From NCBI GenBank assembly GCA_004144345.1, contig SEEL01000027.1, positions 1-44,364 on the forward strand: DNA of 44,364 nt, in the 5' to 3' direction. The stretch comes from Hyphomicrobiales bacterium. Its GTDB lineage: Bacteria > Pseudomonadota > Alphaproteobacteria > Rhizobiales > Devosiaceae. Below are positions 24,506-35,646 of the stretch, one piece after another. The translations under genes were made by a program, and so were the position numbers. The stretch's first letter is position 1; the number at the start of each line of letters is the position of its first letter. The notes beneath the pieces are model-generated. The model saw nothing but the letters and a program-made list of their open reading frames with translations, was not told the origin of the DNA and ran no database searches.

Positions 24506-26224
24506 TCAGTCTGTAAGGGAGCCGCCTTGTGACACAGTCGGCACCCATGATCCACCATTGCGGGTGGTGTTCTCGATATCGAGCCCCTCGATCAGCCCCG
24601 CGCCATCGCGGACGAAGACAATATAGCCATCGATGATCGCAAGGAGATCGCCCGGCGCGAGGTGCTGCATGGCGGCGAGGGCGCTTTGGGGATCGAGCAG
24701 GTAGATGGTCCGCGGCTCGAACGCCCCGCTGACCAGGCTTTCTTCCGCCTGCCGCCGGAGCGCGCCGAGCTTCGGGCCGTCAACGCGGGCAAGCAGCACC
24801 GTGTCGGTGGCCATGCCGTGGGTCACGGCGTAGTAGCCGATGTCCTTCCAGTCACTGCCATAGCCGTACTGCGTCGGGATGGTGCGCACACGGTTGTAGC
24901 CGGCGTCGGCAGCGCGCTCCCAGAAGGGCGAGCGCAGCGGTGACGACCAGGCCGTCGAGGGGTCTGGCATCCGCTCGGCGAAACGCCGCCATGCCGGCGC
25001 AGAATCATAAATCTGGGCGCCGAGTGCCAGCACGATGACCGGCAGCGCCAGCGCGCGCGGCAAATGCCGCCCGGCGAGCACCACGGCGAGGATGGTCAGC
25101 AGATAGAGCAGCGGCCAGATGAAGCGCCCGGTGGAACGGAAGGCCGCGCCGATGGCCGAGACGGGGAACGGCATGGCGATGTTGAGCAGATCGATATCGG
25201 TAAAGCTGATGCTCCTGGAGAAGGCGAACAGCATTAGCAGAAGCAGCATCGCCAGCAGTGGCCACCAGCGCTTGCTGGATAGTTCCCCGAGCCGCAGCGC
25301 GCCGCCCGTCACGAGCCCGAGCAGCAATAGCGCCATTATGCCGATGCCGAGGAAGCTCAACCCTTCATAGTCGAAGCGCGTATGAGCAATGTCGGGCATC
25401 AGCCGCGACCAGCCATAATCGATGAACGGCCAGGCGAGGTTGAGCTTGTACGACCCGTAACCACTGCTGCCGAGACTACCCGTGGCCAAGAGGCCCACGA
25501 AGCGGATCACCGCAGCGACGCCGATGAACACCAGCATGGTCTCGATGCTGCGGGCGCGGCGCGACGACACCCCCTGCATCCAGCGTTGCGCAAGCGAGGC
25601 GACCCACAGGCCAAGCACCATTGCCAGCAGCGTGACGTGGATGGAGGTGGTAATCGTCGCCAGCAGCGGCCATGCCCAGAGCGCGGCGGGCTTCCGCCGC
25701 ACATTGAGATAGAGCGCGGCAAGGATGACCCAATGGCTCGACAGCGCCAGGTGCATCGGCACGCGATAGAGGAAGGCGGGCGTAATCAGCACGAAAGCGG
25801 CGGCGGCCAGCGCGACCAGCAGCGACGCGCCGAACTCCCGGGCGAGGCGATAACCGAAGAGCCCCTGTAGCGCGAAGCTCACCAGCAGCCACCAACCCCA
25901 ATATTGGAAGGGTTGCGGCAGCCAGGGCGCGATCAGCTTGAACGGGAAGGCCAGCAGCGGCAGCCCATCGACCAGCGCGATGGACGTTGCGACCTCTATG
26001 CCCAAGCCGGGATTGAGCGAGAGCGGCCAGCTCCACGGCCAGCTCTGGAAATACATCCAGCCAATCTGGTGCATGGCGCGGTCGCCGGCATCGAGCCAGG
26101 CGATATTGGTGGGGATCAGCACCCACCAGCCGCAATAGATGAAGAAGATACCCAGCCCGATGAGGAGGGCGAGCCCATCGCCCAGCCGATGACGCTGCGG
26201 TTCGGTCAAGACAACTCCAGGCAA
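24506..26224 (-). CDS. DUF6311-like polytopic membrane protein
   Basis: Integral membrane protein of about 570 residues with around ten or more hydrophobic helices in the first 410 residues and a C-terminal soluble part of about 140 residues. The opening LGIFFIYCGWWVLIPTNIAWL and FPFKLIAPWLP match what I recall of the DUF6311 family; the architecture is like GT-C-fold glycosyltransferases, but no catalytic motif is proven. The TTG at 26224 has no ribosome site; a TTG at 26209 with GGAG five bases before it may be the real start. It is followed closely by the ABC-F gene and preceded by rirA, 25 bases away. Confidence 0.8.
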   Translation of the reverse strand: MPGVVLTEPQRHRLGDGLALLIGLGIFFIYCGWWVLIPTNIAWLDAGDRAMHQIGWMYFQSWPWSWPLSLNPGLGIEVATSIALVDGLPLLAFPFKLIAPWLPQPFQYWGWWLLVSFALQGLFGYRLAREFGASLLVALAAAAFVLITPAFLYRVPMHLALSSHWVILAALYLNVRRKPAALWAWPLLATITTSIHVTLLAMVLGLWVASLAQRWMQGVSSRRARSIETMLVFIGVAAVIRFVGLLATGSLGSSGYGSYKLNLAWPFIDYGWSRLMPDIAHTRFDYEGLSFLGIGIMALLLLGLVTGGALRLGELSSKRWWPLLAMLLLLMLFAFSRSISFTDIDLLNIAMPFPVSAIGAAFRSTGRFIWPLLYLLTILAVVLAGRHLPRALALPVIVLALGAQIYDSAPAWRRFAERMPDPSTAWSSPLRSPFWERAADAGYNRVRTIPTQYGYGSDWKDIGYYAVTHGMATDTVLLARVDGPKLGALRRQAEESLVSGAFEPRTIYLLDPQSALAAMQHLAPGDLLAIIDGYIVFVRDGAGLIEGLDIENTTRNGGSWVPTVSQGGSLTD

Positions 26225-26249
26225 GCAGACGGCCAGCTGGCCGCCTCGC

Positions 26250-26717
26250 CTAATGTTGCGTGAAGTCGGTCAGTTCCTCAAGCTTCAAGCCGAGGCGGGC
26301 GCGCAGGTGGCGGCGTTTGTCGGCGAGATCGGCGATGGTGTGGCTGTCGAGCACTTCGAAGAAGGCGCCCAGAGCTTCGCGCAGCGCGCTGTTGAGGTCG
26401 CAATTGTCGGCCAGCGGGCAGGCCACGTCGTCGCCGCCGTCAAAGCACTCCGCCATGGCGAAGCTTTCCTCGGTCAGCTTGATGGTGTCGAGCAGCGTGA
26501 TCTCGCTCGCCGGGCGGCCGAGGCGGATGCCGCCCTTGCGGCCGCGCACGGTCTGCAGCAGGCCGTTCTCGACCAGCGGCTTGATCAGCTTGAACAGGAA
26601 GAGTTCGGAGATCGAATGCGCCTTGGCGATATCGGCAATGCGGCTCAGCTCGGGTGCGTTGACGGCGCAATAGACCAGCGTGCGGATGGCGTAATTGGAT
26701 TGGCGGGTCAGCCGCAT
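26250..26717 (-). CDS. rirA: Iron-responsive Rrf2 family regulator RirA
   Basis: 155-residue iron-sulfur regulator. The N-terminal winged helix reads MRLTRQSNYAIRTLVYCAVN, then ISELFLFKLIKPLVENGLL and VRGRKGGIRLGRP, all very close to RirA of Rhizobium and Agrobacterium. Three cysteines expected to hold the [4Fe-4S] cluster are Cys91, Cys100 and Cys106 (AECF, ACPLADNCDLNSALR). RirA represses iron-uptake genes when iron is plentiful. The similarity in the SELFLF and FAMAECFD segments separates it from NsrR and IscR. An Irr-type ICE box overlaps its promoter. A hairpin lies in the leader. Confidence 0.93.
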   Translation of the reverse strand: MRLTRQSNYAIRTLVYCAVNAPELSRIADIAKAHSISELFLFKLIKPLVENGLLQTVRGRKGGIRLGRPASEITLLDTIKLTEESFAMAECFDGGDDVACPLADNCDLNSALREALGAFFEVLDSHTIADLADKRRHLRARLGLKLEELTDFTQH

Positions 26718-26737
26718 CGTTAGTCCCCTGAGGCGCT

Positions 26738-26760
26738 AAGCCGTTGACCATAAACGGCTT
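26738..26760. terminator. Hairpin in the rirA leader (terminator-like on the plus strand)
   Basis: AAGCCGTT (26738-26745) and AACGGCTT (26753-26760) form a perfect 8-bp stem with a seven-base loop. On the plus strand it is followed directly by TTT and would act as an intrinsic terminator for transcription antisense to rirA. On the minus strand it would fold in the rirA 5' leader, about 20 bases before the start. Confidence 0.5.
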
Positions 26761-26781
26761 TTTATCATGATGATTTTTCTC

Positions 26782-26809
26782 AGTTTAGATTGGTTCTAAA
26801 CTTTGTCAA
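26782..26809 (-). promoter_or_regulatory. rirA promoter with embedded ICE box (Irr operator)
   Basis: On the minus strand a perfect -35 TTGACA (26809-26804), a 16-base spacer and a -10 TAAACT (26787-26782) form a sigma70-like promoter. Inside it lies TTTAGATTGGTTCTAAA (26784-26800), one base from the published ICE/Irr consensus TTTAGAA-N3-TTCTAAA. Binding of Irr here would block RNA polymerase. Confidence 0.75.
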
Positions 26810-26816
26810 CGCCTGT

Positions 26817-27863
26817 TTACCTTTCGAGATAGGGCGCGTGGAGCGACATATCGGCAGCCCCGAGGCGGTCGCTGGCGGTCCAGTTCTGGTGCCAATAGGG
26901 ATAGAGCAGCGGCGGCTGGCTGACCTTGTCGAGCCGGGCGATGTCGTCGGCGGTCAGCTTGAGATCGACGGCTTTAAGGTTGTCCTCGAACTGCGACAGA
27001 TTGCGGCCGCCGACGATCACCGAGGCGACCAGCGGGCGCTGCAGCAGCCAGGCCAGCGCCACCTGTGCGCCGGAAACGCCATGCGCCGCGGCTACGTCGT
27101 TCAGCACATCGACGATGTTCCACAGATGCTCCCAGTCGCGGATCGGCGGCTCCTTGAAGCCGGTGACGTGGCGGCCGGAATCGGGCGCGGTATCGCGGGT
27201 GTATTTGCCTGACAGCCAGCCGCCGGCGAGCGGCGACCAGACGAGCATCGAGACGCCCTGGTCGAGCCCGAGCGGCACCAGCTCATACTCGGCCTCGCGC
27301 GCCTGCAGCGTGTAGTGGATCTGCTGGGAAACGAAGCGCTGCTGGTGATGGGCGTCGGCGGTGGCCAGCGCCTTCATCAGGTGCCAGGCCGAATAATTGG
27401 AGCAGCCGACATAGCGGACCTTGCCCTGCTTGATCAGCGTGTCGAGCGCCTCGATGGTCTCCTCGAGCGGCGTCTGCCCGTCCCATTCATGGACCTGGTA
27501 GAGGTCGATCACGCCGGTCTTCAGCCGCTGCAGCGAGGCTTCGCATTCGCGGATGATGTGCCAGCGGCTGAGGCCGCGATCGTTCGGTCCGCTGCCGCGC
27601 GGAAAACGCACCTTGGTGGCAAGCAGCACGCGGTCGCGCCGCCCCTCGCTCAGCGCCTCGCCGATGATCTGCTCGCTGAGGGCGTTGGAATAGACGTTGG
27701 CGGTGTCGACCAGATTGATGCCGTGATCGAGGCAGAGGTCGATCTGGCGCCGGGCTTCGCTGGTGTCGGTATCGCCCCAATGACCGTTGCCGCCGAAGGT
27801 CGCCGTGCCGATGGCGAGCGATGAAACCTTGAGGCCCGAGCGGCCCAGCAGGCGGTAATCCAT
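26817..27863 (-). CDS. Aldo/keto reductase
   Basis: 348-residue NAD(P)H-dependent enzyme of the TIM-barrel AKR type. The tetrad is visible: Asp53 and Tyr58 in DTANVYSN, Lys84 in LATKVRF, His125 in YQVHEWD. It opens MDYRLLGRSGLKVSSLAIGTATFG and has SNYSAWHLMKAL, typical of the AKR family that includes YajO and voltage-gated channel beta subunits. It ends just before the rirA promoter and is divergent from the LuxR-type regulator over 132 bases. The substrate is unknown. Confidence 0.92.
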   Translation of the reverse strand: MDYRLLGRSGLKVSSLAIGTATFGGNGHWGDTDTSEARRQIDLCLDHGINLVDTANVYSNALSEQIIGEALSEGRRDRVLLATKVRFPRGSGPNDRGLSRWHIIRECEASLQRLKTGVIDLYQVHEWDGQTPLEETIEALDTLIKQGKVRYVGCSNYSAWHLMKALATADAHHQQRFVSQQIHYTLQAREAEYELVPLGLDQGVSMLVWSPLAGGWLSGKYTRDTAPDSGRHVTGFKEPPIRDWEHLWNIVDVLNDVAAAHGVSGAQVALAWLLQRPLVASVIVGGRNLSQFEDNLKAVDLKLTADDIARLDKVSQPPLLYPYWHQNWTASDRLGAADMSLHAPYLER

Positions 27864-27995
27864 GGTGTTTTCTCCCGTTGCCGCGGTTCTACTCCGATGA
27901 AGTTGAACAGGTAAGCCCCGGAGGTAATTGATCTATGGCAATTGTCGGGTAGTATACAAACAGCGTCGCCAGCCAATCTTTCGGGGGGAGGATAA

Positions 27996-29099
27996 TTGGC
28001 CGAAGACATTGTCGACGACATCTATGAAGCAGGCGTAGTACCGGAACGTTGGCCGGCCCTGCTTGACCGCTTATCCGGGATTGTTGGCGCCGAGGGCAAC
28101 ATCCTGTTCGTGGCCCGGCAACAGGGCCTCAAATACATCGTCTCGGAAAAGCTCGCCCATCTGGCGCCGATTTACTTCGAACGCGGCTATCAGTTCCGCG
28201 ACGAACGCACGCGCCGGCTGTTTGAGCTGGATCGCCAGGGTTTCGTGACCGAACTCGACGTGTTCACCATGGACGAGTGGGAGGAAGATCCCATCGCCAA
28301 CGAGTTCTGGCGGCCGGCCGGACTGGGCTGGGGCGCCGCTACACATATGAATATCCCGACGGGCGAGCAGATTATCCTGCACGCCGAGCGCCGCCGGGAG
28401 ACCGGGCCGTTCGGCGCCGAGGAGGTCAACCGGCTCGACGCGCTGCGGCCGCATCTGGCGCGGGCGACGCTGATGTCGGCCCGGCTCGCGTTTGAGCGGG
28501 CCAGCGGGGCCGTGACGGCGCTCGAGGCGATCGGCCTGCCGGCCGGCGTGCTCGATCCGGAAGGCCGGCTGTTCGTCGCCAACCGGCTGTTCGACGCGCT
28601 GGTGCCCGCCGTCTTCGTCGACCGGCAAACCCGGCTTGAGCTGGCCGCGGAACGGGCCGGTCCGGTGTTCCTGATGGGCATCCAGGCGGCCATCGCCAAC
28701 CAGCGCAATGTGCCGATGTCGATCCCGCTGCCCGCCAGCGACGGGCGGCCGCCGATGATCGTCCACATCGTGCCGGTGCGCGGCGTGGCGCGCGACATCT
28801 TCTCGCGGGCCAGCGTCGTGGTGTTCGTCACCCCGGTGGTTGTGGCGGATGTGCCGACGGCCCAGGTGATCCAGGGCCTGTTCGACCTGACGCCCACCGA
28901 AGCCAAGGTCGCGCGGGCACTGGGCCGCGGCGACACGGTGGCCGAAATCGCCGCCAGCAACAATGTCGCCCAGCCGACGGTGCGCAACCAGATCCGTGAG
29001 ATTTTCGCCAAGACGGGGGTCAACCGGCAGGCCGATCTTGTCGGGCTGCTGCGCGGCGTCGCGGGCCCGGTGGATTTGCCCGGCGACAGCGACGGATGA
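27996..29099 (+). CDS. LuxR-type helix-turn-helix regulator
   Basis: 367-residue regulator. The C-terminal GerE/LuxR helix-turn-helix covers about 298-357 (LTPTEAKVARALGRGDTVAEI, NNVAQPTVRNQIREIFAKTG). The first 290 residues form a sensor-like region with no obvious membrane helix; a PAS-like segment may lie around 165-270 (PAGVLDPEGRLFVANRLFDALVP). TTG start at 27996 with GGGGGGAGG four bases before it decided the start. The neighbours are a response regulator and a histidine kinase on the same strand, but 103 bases separate them. The ligand and targets are unknown. Confidence 0.9.
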   Translation: MAEDIVDDIYEAGVVPERWPALLDRLSGIVGAEGNILFVARQQGLKYIVSEKLAHLAPIYFERGYQFRDERTRRLFELDRQGFVTELDVFTMDEWEEDPIANEFWRPAGLGWGAATHMNIPTGEQIILHAERRRETGPFGAEEVNRLDALRPHLARATLMSARLAFERASGAVTALEAIGLPAGVLDPEGRLFVANRLFDALVPAVFVDRQTRLELAAERAGPVFLMGIQAAIANQRNVPMSIPLPASDGRPPMIVHIVPVRGVARDIFSRASVVVFVTPVVVADVPTAQVIQGLFDLTPTEAKVARALGRGDTVAEIAASNNVAQPTVRNQIREIFAKTGVNRQADLVGLLRGVAGPVDLPGDSDG

Positions 29100-29202
29100 G
29101 CCAAAAAGGCGCACCGCGCCTGGCCCGGGCGACGATTATCTTCGGTATGCAACCAAATTGGCTTATCCGCGTTGCGGGCAAGGTTTGGGGTCTATTGTTT
29201 CC

Positions 29203-29565
29203 ATGAATGTTCTGGTTGTCGAAGACGAGCCGCTGATACGGCTCGGGTTGGCTGCGGCTATCGAAGATGCGGGGTATGGCGCGGTGGAGGCCGCGCATGC
29301 CGACGAGGCGCTGGCGCGGCTCGCAGCCGGACAATTCGCCGTGATGGTGACCGATGTGGACATGCCCGGCTCGATGAACGGCATAAGGCTGGCGCATCGG
29401 GTGCGGGCAACGTGGCCCGCTGTTCAGATATTGGTGATTTCGGGCAAGGTAGGTGTGGCACCGGGCGAGTTGCCCAGCGGGGTGCAGTTTCTGAGCAAAC
29501 CGGTAGAAGAGGCGCGATTGATCCGCGTCGTCGACGCGCTTTCCGGCAAGGGGAATTCGGTTTGA
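29203..29565 (+). CDS. Single-domain response regulator receiver
   Basis: 120-residue CheY-like receiver with no output domain. The acidic pocket is Glu7, Asp8, the phospho-acceptor is Asp51 in VTDVDMPG, Ser80 takes the place of the usual Thr/Ser, and Lys99 lies in FLSKPVE, so all active residues are present. It resembles the FixJ/CpdR-like stand-alone receivers common in Hyphomicrobiales. The stop overlaps the TTG start of the histidine kinase (TTGA), so the two are coupled and probably form a phosphorelay. The receiver may act as a phosphate sink or pass phosphate to an output elsewhere (inference). Confidence 0.9.
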   Translation: MNVLVVEDEPLIRLGLAAAIEDAGYGAVEAAHADEALARLAAGQFAVMVTDVDMPGSMNGIRLAHRVRATWPAVQILVISGKVGVAPGELPSGVQFLSKPVEEARLIRVVDALSGKGNSV

Positions 29566-31116
29566 CCGAAATGACGAGTCCAGTAACGAGTACCGAAACG
29601 GCCACAGTCGAACAGCGACCCAGGCGGCGCTGGGAAGCTGCCGATACGGTCATCGCCGCTGTCGGCGCGCTGGTCTTCATCATTCTCGCCTTCTTCGTCT
29701 TCCTTTGCATCCAGGGCTACGCCAGCAGCCAGGCGCAGGCGCATACGCGCGCCCAGGCGGCGGCCGATATCGTCGCCAACGAAATCAAATGGGTCGCGGG
29801 TTCTAGCCTCACCGCCCTGCAATTGGTGGCCGAAAAGCTCGCCATGATGCCGACGGCGCTGGAGCCGGTGGACAAGGCCGATTTCGACGCCGCGCTCAGC
29901 ATCCTGCCGGCCGGCACGCAATTGGCCATCTACGATGTCGATGGGCTCATCGTGCCCAATGGCGGCACGCCGGGCCTGCCCGCCAACATTGCCGGCACCG
30001 ACTATTTCGCCGCCATGCGGCAGGACAGCGCCGAGCGCGTGATCCTGCCGGTCACCAAGGACGCCGCCAGCGGCGAGGGCCTGATGGTGTTCGCCCAATC
30101 GCTGGGCAGCGACGTGTTCGCCGGCGTGGCGCTGCTCGCGGTCAACACGTCCATCCTCAACGAATTCCTCGAGCCGCAGAATCTGGGCGATGGCGCCACG
30201 GTCAATATCGTGCGTGCTGATGGCTGGCTGGTGGGCCGCTCGCCCAACGTCACCGAGCCGACCAATTTCGCCGAGACCTCGCCCTATTGGCCGATGGTAT
30301 CGTCGCAGGAGAACGGCACCTATACCGCCGTCTCGACCATTGACGGCCAGACCCGCGTTGCCGGCTTCCGGCATTTGCCGAACTACGGCCTCGTCGCCTT
30401 TGCCACCATCTCGCAGGACAGCATCATGGCGGGCCTGTGGGCCGCGATCATCTCGGTGCTGTGGCTGATCATCCCGCTGTCGCTGGCGCTGATCGGCGGC
30501 TCGCTGCTGACGGCGCGGCTGCTGCGCCGCAGCGCCCATAATGAGCGGACGCTGGCGAGCGCGCTGGCGCACAATGAAGTGCTGTTCCGCGAGATCCATC
30601 ACCGCGTGAAGAACAACCTCCAGTCGGTGGCGTCGCTGCTGCAGATGCAGCCCATCCCGCGCGAGATCAAGGCCAATATGGGCCAGCGCATTGCCGCGAT
30701 GTCGGCGGTGCACGAGCACATCTACCGCTCGAACAATTTCTCCACCGTCGACGTGAAGGGCTACCTCCAGACGCTGATCGAGAACATCCGCGCCGGGCAG
30801 GACCCGAAGGTGCAGGTGGTGACCGAGCTGGAGGAGCTGTCGGTCGACAAGGACCACGGCACGCCGCTCGGACTCATCCTCAACGAAGTGGTGTCGAACG
30901 CCTTCAAGCACGCCTTCCCCGACGATCGCGAAGGGGCGGTGGCGGTGCATCTCATCCGGCTCGACGAGACCACCGGCCAGTTGACCATCGCCGACAATGG
31001 CGTGGGCTTTGATCCCGAGCAGCCGGCCAAGGGTATCGGCCGGCGGCTGATCACGGCGCTGACGCAGCAGCTCGGCGGTACCTCGCACTTCGAGTCGACC
31101 GCCGAGGGCTCGCAGT

Positions 31117-33372
<2,256 letters not shown>

Positions 33373-33496
33373 GCAGTGTCTCCCTCAGTGAATCAGGACG
33401 CGCCAAAAAGCACAGGCAGCGACCGCCGCCAAGCACAATAACTCCGTACAAACGATGCGGAATTTCGGGCTTTTCGGGGCGTTTGGCCCCCACTAC

Positions 33497-33510
33497 TTGA
33501 CCTAGATCAA
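33497..33510. promoter_or_regulatory. FNR/FixK-type box
   Basis: TTGACCTAGATCAA matches the FNR-family consensus TTGAT-N4-ATCAA at all but one base. It is centred about 61 bases before the ATG of the 40-residue membrane protein and about 131 bases before the UvrA-like gene on the other strand. Control by an FNR/FixK-type regulator under low oxygen is inferred. Confidence 0.7.
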
Positions 33511-33564
33511 GGTGCGCGTTCCGGCCCGGTGGCATCCCGGTGGCAACAACAGCAGGAGGCCGCC

Positions 33565-33687
33565 ATGCCCATCCAAACCTATATCGCCTTTGCCGCTTTC
33601 GTCGGTGCCTTCACACTCTTCGGCGTCGCGCTCGCCTGGGCCCATTGGTACACCCGTGGCACGCGCCAGACCTTCCCGAAGTTCTGA
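33565..33687 (+). CDS. Small membrane protein (40 residues) behind an FNR box
   Basis: The frame MPIQTYIAFAAFVG continues through one hydrophobic helix (about 5-27) and ends with WAHWYTRGTRQTFPKF, a positively charged tail expected in the cytoplasm. A textbook AGGAGG lies five bases before the ATG. Short one-helix proteins of this type are often subunits or regulators of membrane complexes. I do not recognise the family. The neighbouring FNR-type site suggests expression under oxygen limitation, where a cytochrome-oxidase or nitrate-respiration partner would be a natural guess (inference). Its stop is one base from that of the convergent RecD-like gene. Confidence 0.75.
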   Translation: MPIQTYIAFAAFVGAFTLFGVALAWAHWYTRGTRQTFPKF

Positions 33688-33688
33688 G

Positions 33689-34795
33689 CTAGACCACGAC
33701 GGTGATCTGTTCGCTGGCGCGGGTCACGCCCGTATAGAGCCAGCGGCGGCGATCGTCGCGGAACACGAAGCTCTCGTCGAACAGATAGACCTTGTCCCAC
33801 TGGCTGCCCTGCGATTTGTGCACGGTGAGGCAGTAGCCGAAGGTGAATTCGTCGAAGCGGCGGCGCTCGGGCCAAGTCAGCTGGTCCTCCTCGCCTGAAA
33901 AGAACGCGCCGTGCGTTACCACATGGGCGCGCGGCTTCTTGCCGGTGGCGGTCGTTTCCTCCTCCGGCATCAGATCGAGCGAATAGCGATTGCCGCTGCG
34001 CTTCTTGACCTCGACGGCGGTCCAGATCTGGCCGTTGAGCAACCGCTTCTGCGGATTGTTCCGCAAGCACACCAGCCGGTCGCCGGGCACCGGCTCGTGC
34101 ACGGGCAGATTCTTCAGTTCGCGCAGCCGGTCATTGTAGTCGACGCGTGTCTTGTTGCGGCCCACCAGCACCTGGTCGGCGCTGACCACCATCTCGCGAT
34201 CGACCTCGGACTTTGGAATAACGATCGAATCGTCATAGCGGCCATATTCGAGATAGCCGCCCTCGCGAATTTCCATCGACATGCGAATGATCGGATTGTC
34301 CGCCGCCTGGCGGTGGATCTCGGTAAGCATGATGTCGGGCTCATGCGCGGTGAAAAAGCCTGCGCCCTGCACCGGCGGCAGCTGGAACGGATCGCCGAGC
34401 ACGAGCACCTTGGTGCCGAAGCTCAGGAGGTCCTTGGCCAGTTGCTCGTCCACCATCGACACTTCGTCGATGACGATGAGATCGGCAGTCAGCGCCTCGC
34501 TCTCCGGGTCGAGCGCAAAGCGCGGCTCACCCTCCTTCTCGCTGACCAGCGTATAGATCAGCGAATGGATGGTCGACGCGCCGCGGCAGCCCTTCTTGCG
34601 CATCACCAGTGCGGCCTTGCCGGTAAAGGCCGCATATTTCACCGAGCGCACGCCCTCGGCGAGGTAGCGCGCCAGCGTCGATTTTCCGGTTCCCGCCCAG
34701 CCGAACAGGCGGAACACCTGCGGACCGGATTTGTCCTTCAGCCATTCGCTGACGGCGAGGAGCGCCTGATCCTGTTGTGGCGACCAGGAGGGCAT
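33689..34795 (-). CDS. RecD-like ATP-dependent DNA helicase (SF1B)
   Basis: 368-residue helicase of superfamily 1B, related to RecD and phage T4 Dda. Visible motifs: Walker A GWAGTGKST (32-40, Lys38), motif Ia AAFTGKAALVM, Walker B LIVIDEVSM, motif III VLVLGDPFQLPPV, motif IV-V FGYCLTVHKSQGSQW, and motif VI YTGVTRASEQ. It lacks the long N-terminal domain of RecD2 and the RecB/RecC partners are not nearby, so it is a stand-alone type. The FAH-family gene stop overlaps its start by one base (TGATG), linking the two genes in one transcript. Confidence 0.93.
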   Translation of the reverse strand: MPSWSPQQDQALLAVSEWLKDKSGPQVFRLFGWAGTGKSTLARYLAEGVRSVKYAAFTGKAALVMRKKGCRGASTIHSLIYTLVSEKEGEPRFALDPESEALTADLIVIDEVSMVDEQLAKDLLSFGTKVLVLGDPFQLPPVQGAGFFTAHEPDIMLTEIHRQAADNPIIRMSMEIREGGYLEYGRYDDSIVIPKSEVDREMVVSADQVLVGRNKTRVDYNDRLRELKNLPVHEPVPGDRLVCLRNNPQKRLLNGQIWTAVEVKKRSGNRYSLDLMPEEETTATGKKPRAHVVTHGAFFSGEEDQLTWPERRRFDEFTFGYCLTVHKSQGSQWDKVYLFDESFVFRDDRRRWLYTGVTRASEQITVVV

Positions 34796-35481
34796 CAGCG
34801 GATCGTCGTTCCAATGGTACCGACCCCGTCGATGACGCCTTCGAGCCGGTCTCCGCGCGATACCGCAGCAACGCCCGCCGGCGTGCCGGTGAACAGCAGA
34901 TCGCCGGCCCTGAGCGTGACGAAGGTCGAGAGATACGCGACGGATTCGGCGACCGACCAGATGAGGTCCTTGAGGTCGCCCTCCTGCCGCATCTCGCCAT
35001 TGACGGTGAGCGCGATCCGGCCGCTCGTGGGATGGCCGATGCGGCTCGCCGGGGCTAACTCGCCGAGCGGCGCGGAATGGTCGAAGGCCTTCGCCATGTC
35101 CCAGGGCCGCGCCAATTTCTTGGCCACCGCCTGCAAATCGCGCCGCGTCAGATCGATGCCCGCCGCATAGCCCCAGACATGGCCGAGGGCGTCGGCCGCC
35201 GCGATATCGGCACCGTCGCGGCCGATCGCCACGACCAGTTCGATCTCGTGATGGAGGTCGGCCGTCTGCCGCGGATAGGGCGTATCGGCGCCTGACAGCA
35301 CCAGCGCATCGGCGGGCTTGGTGAAGAAGAAGGGCGGCTCGCGCTCCGGGTCATGGCCCATTTCGCGCGCATGCTCGGCATAGTTGCGGCCGACGCAGAA
35401 GATGCGGCGGACCGGAAACAGCCCCCCGCCCGCAACGGGGACGGCAATGATGGCGTGCGGCGCGATGACGTAGTCGGGCAT
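34795..35481 (-). CDS. Fumarylacetoacetate hydrolase (FAH) family protein
   Basis: 228-residue enzyme of the FAH fold. The metal site is [11 protein letters not shown] (Glu79 and Glu81) with Asp110 in [26 protein letters not shown] and FTKPADAL are signature segments. The closest described activities are fumarylpyruvate hydrolase and acylpyruvases, which cut a C-C bond in 2,4-dioxo acids. It begins about 165 bases from the divergent formamidase-like gene. Coupling with a DNA helicase is odd and probably reflects operon convenience rather than a shared pathway. Confidence 0.92.
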   Translation of the reverse strand: MPDYVIAPHAIIAVPVAGGGLFPVRRIFCVGRNYAEHAREMGHDPEREPPFFFTKPADALVLSGADTPYPRQTADLHHEIELVVAIGRDGADIAAADALGHVWGYAAGIDLTRRDLQAVAKKLARPWDMAKAFDHSAPLGELAPASRIGHPTSGRIALTVNGEMRQEGDLKDLIWSVAESVAYLSTFVTLRAGDLLFTGTPAGVAAVSRGDRLEGVIDGVGTIGTTIR

Positions 35482-35646
35482 GGCAAAGTCTCGTGGAAGT
35501 GCCGGCAGACTTACCGCAAAAGCGCCGTAAACAAAACGGGAACTTTATGACAGCCCGGCTGGCGAATTCCTTGACAGCGGGCGGGCGATTGCGTCCCCTC
35601 CCCCCGGGCGCGCTGCGCCATCGATTTTCGTGAGCAAGGAATCGCC

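Noticed and set aside
29107-29121. AGGCGC/GCGCCT hairpin after the LuxR-type gene
   Set aside because: Six-pair stem without a T run; too weak to call a terminator.
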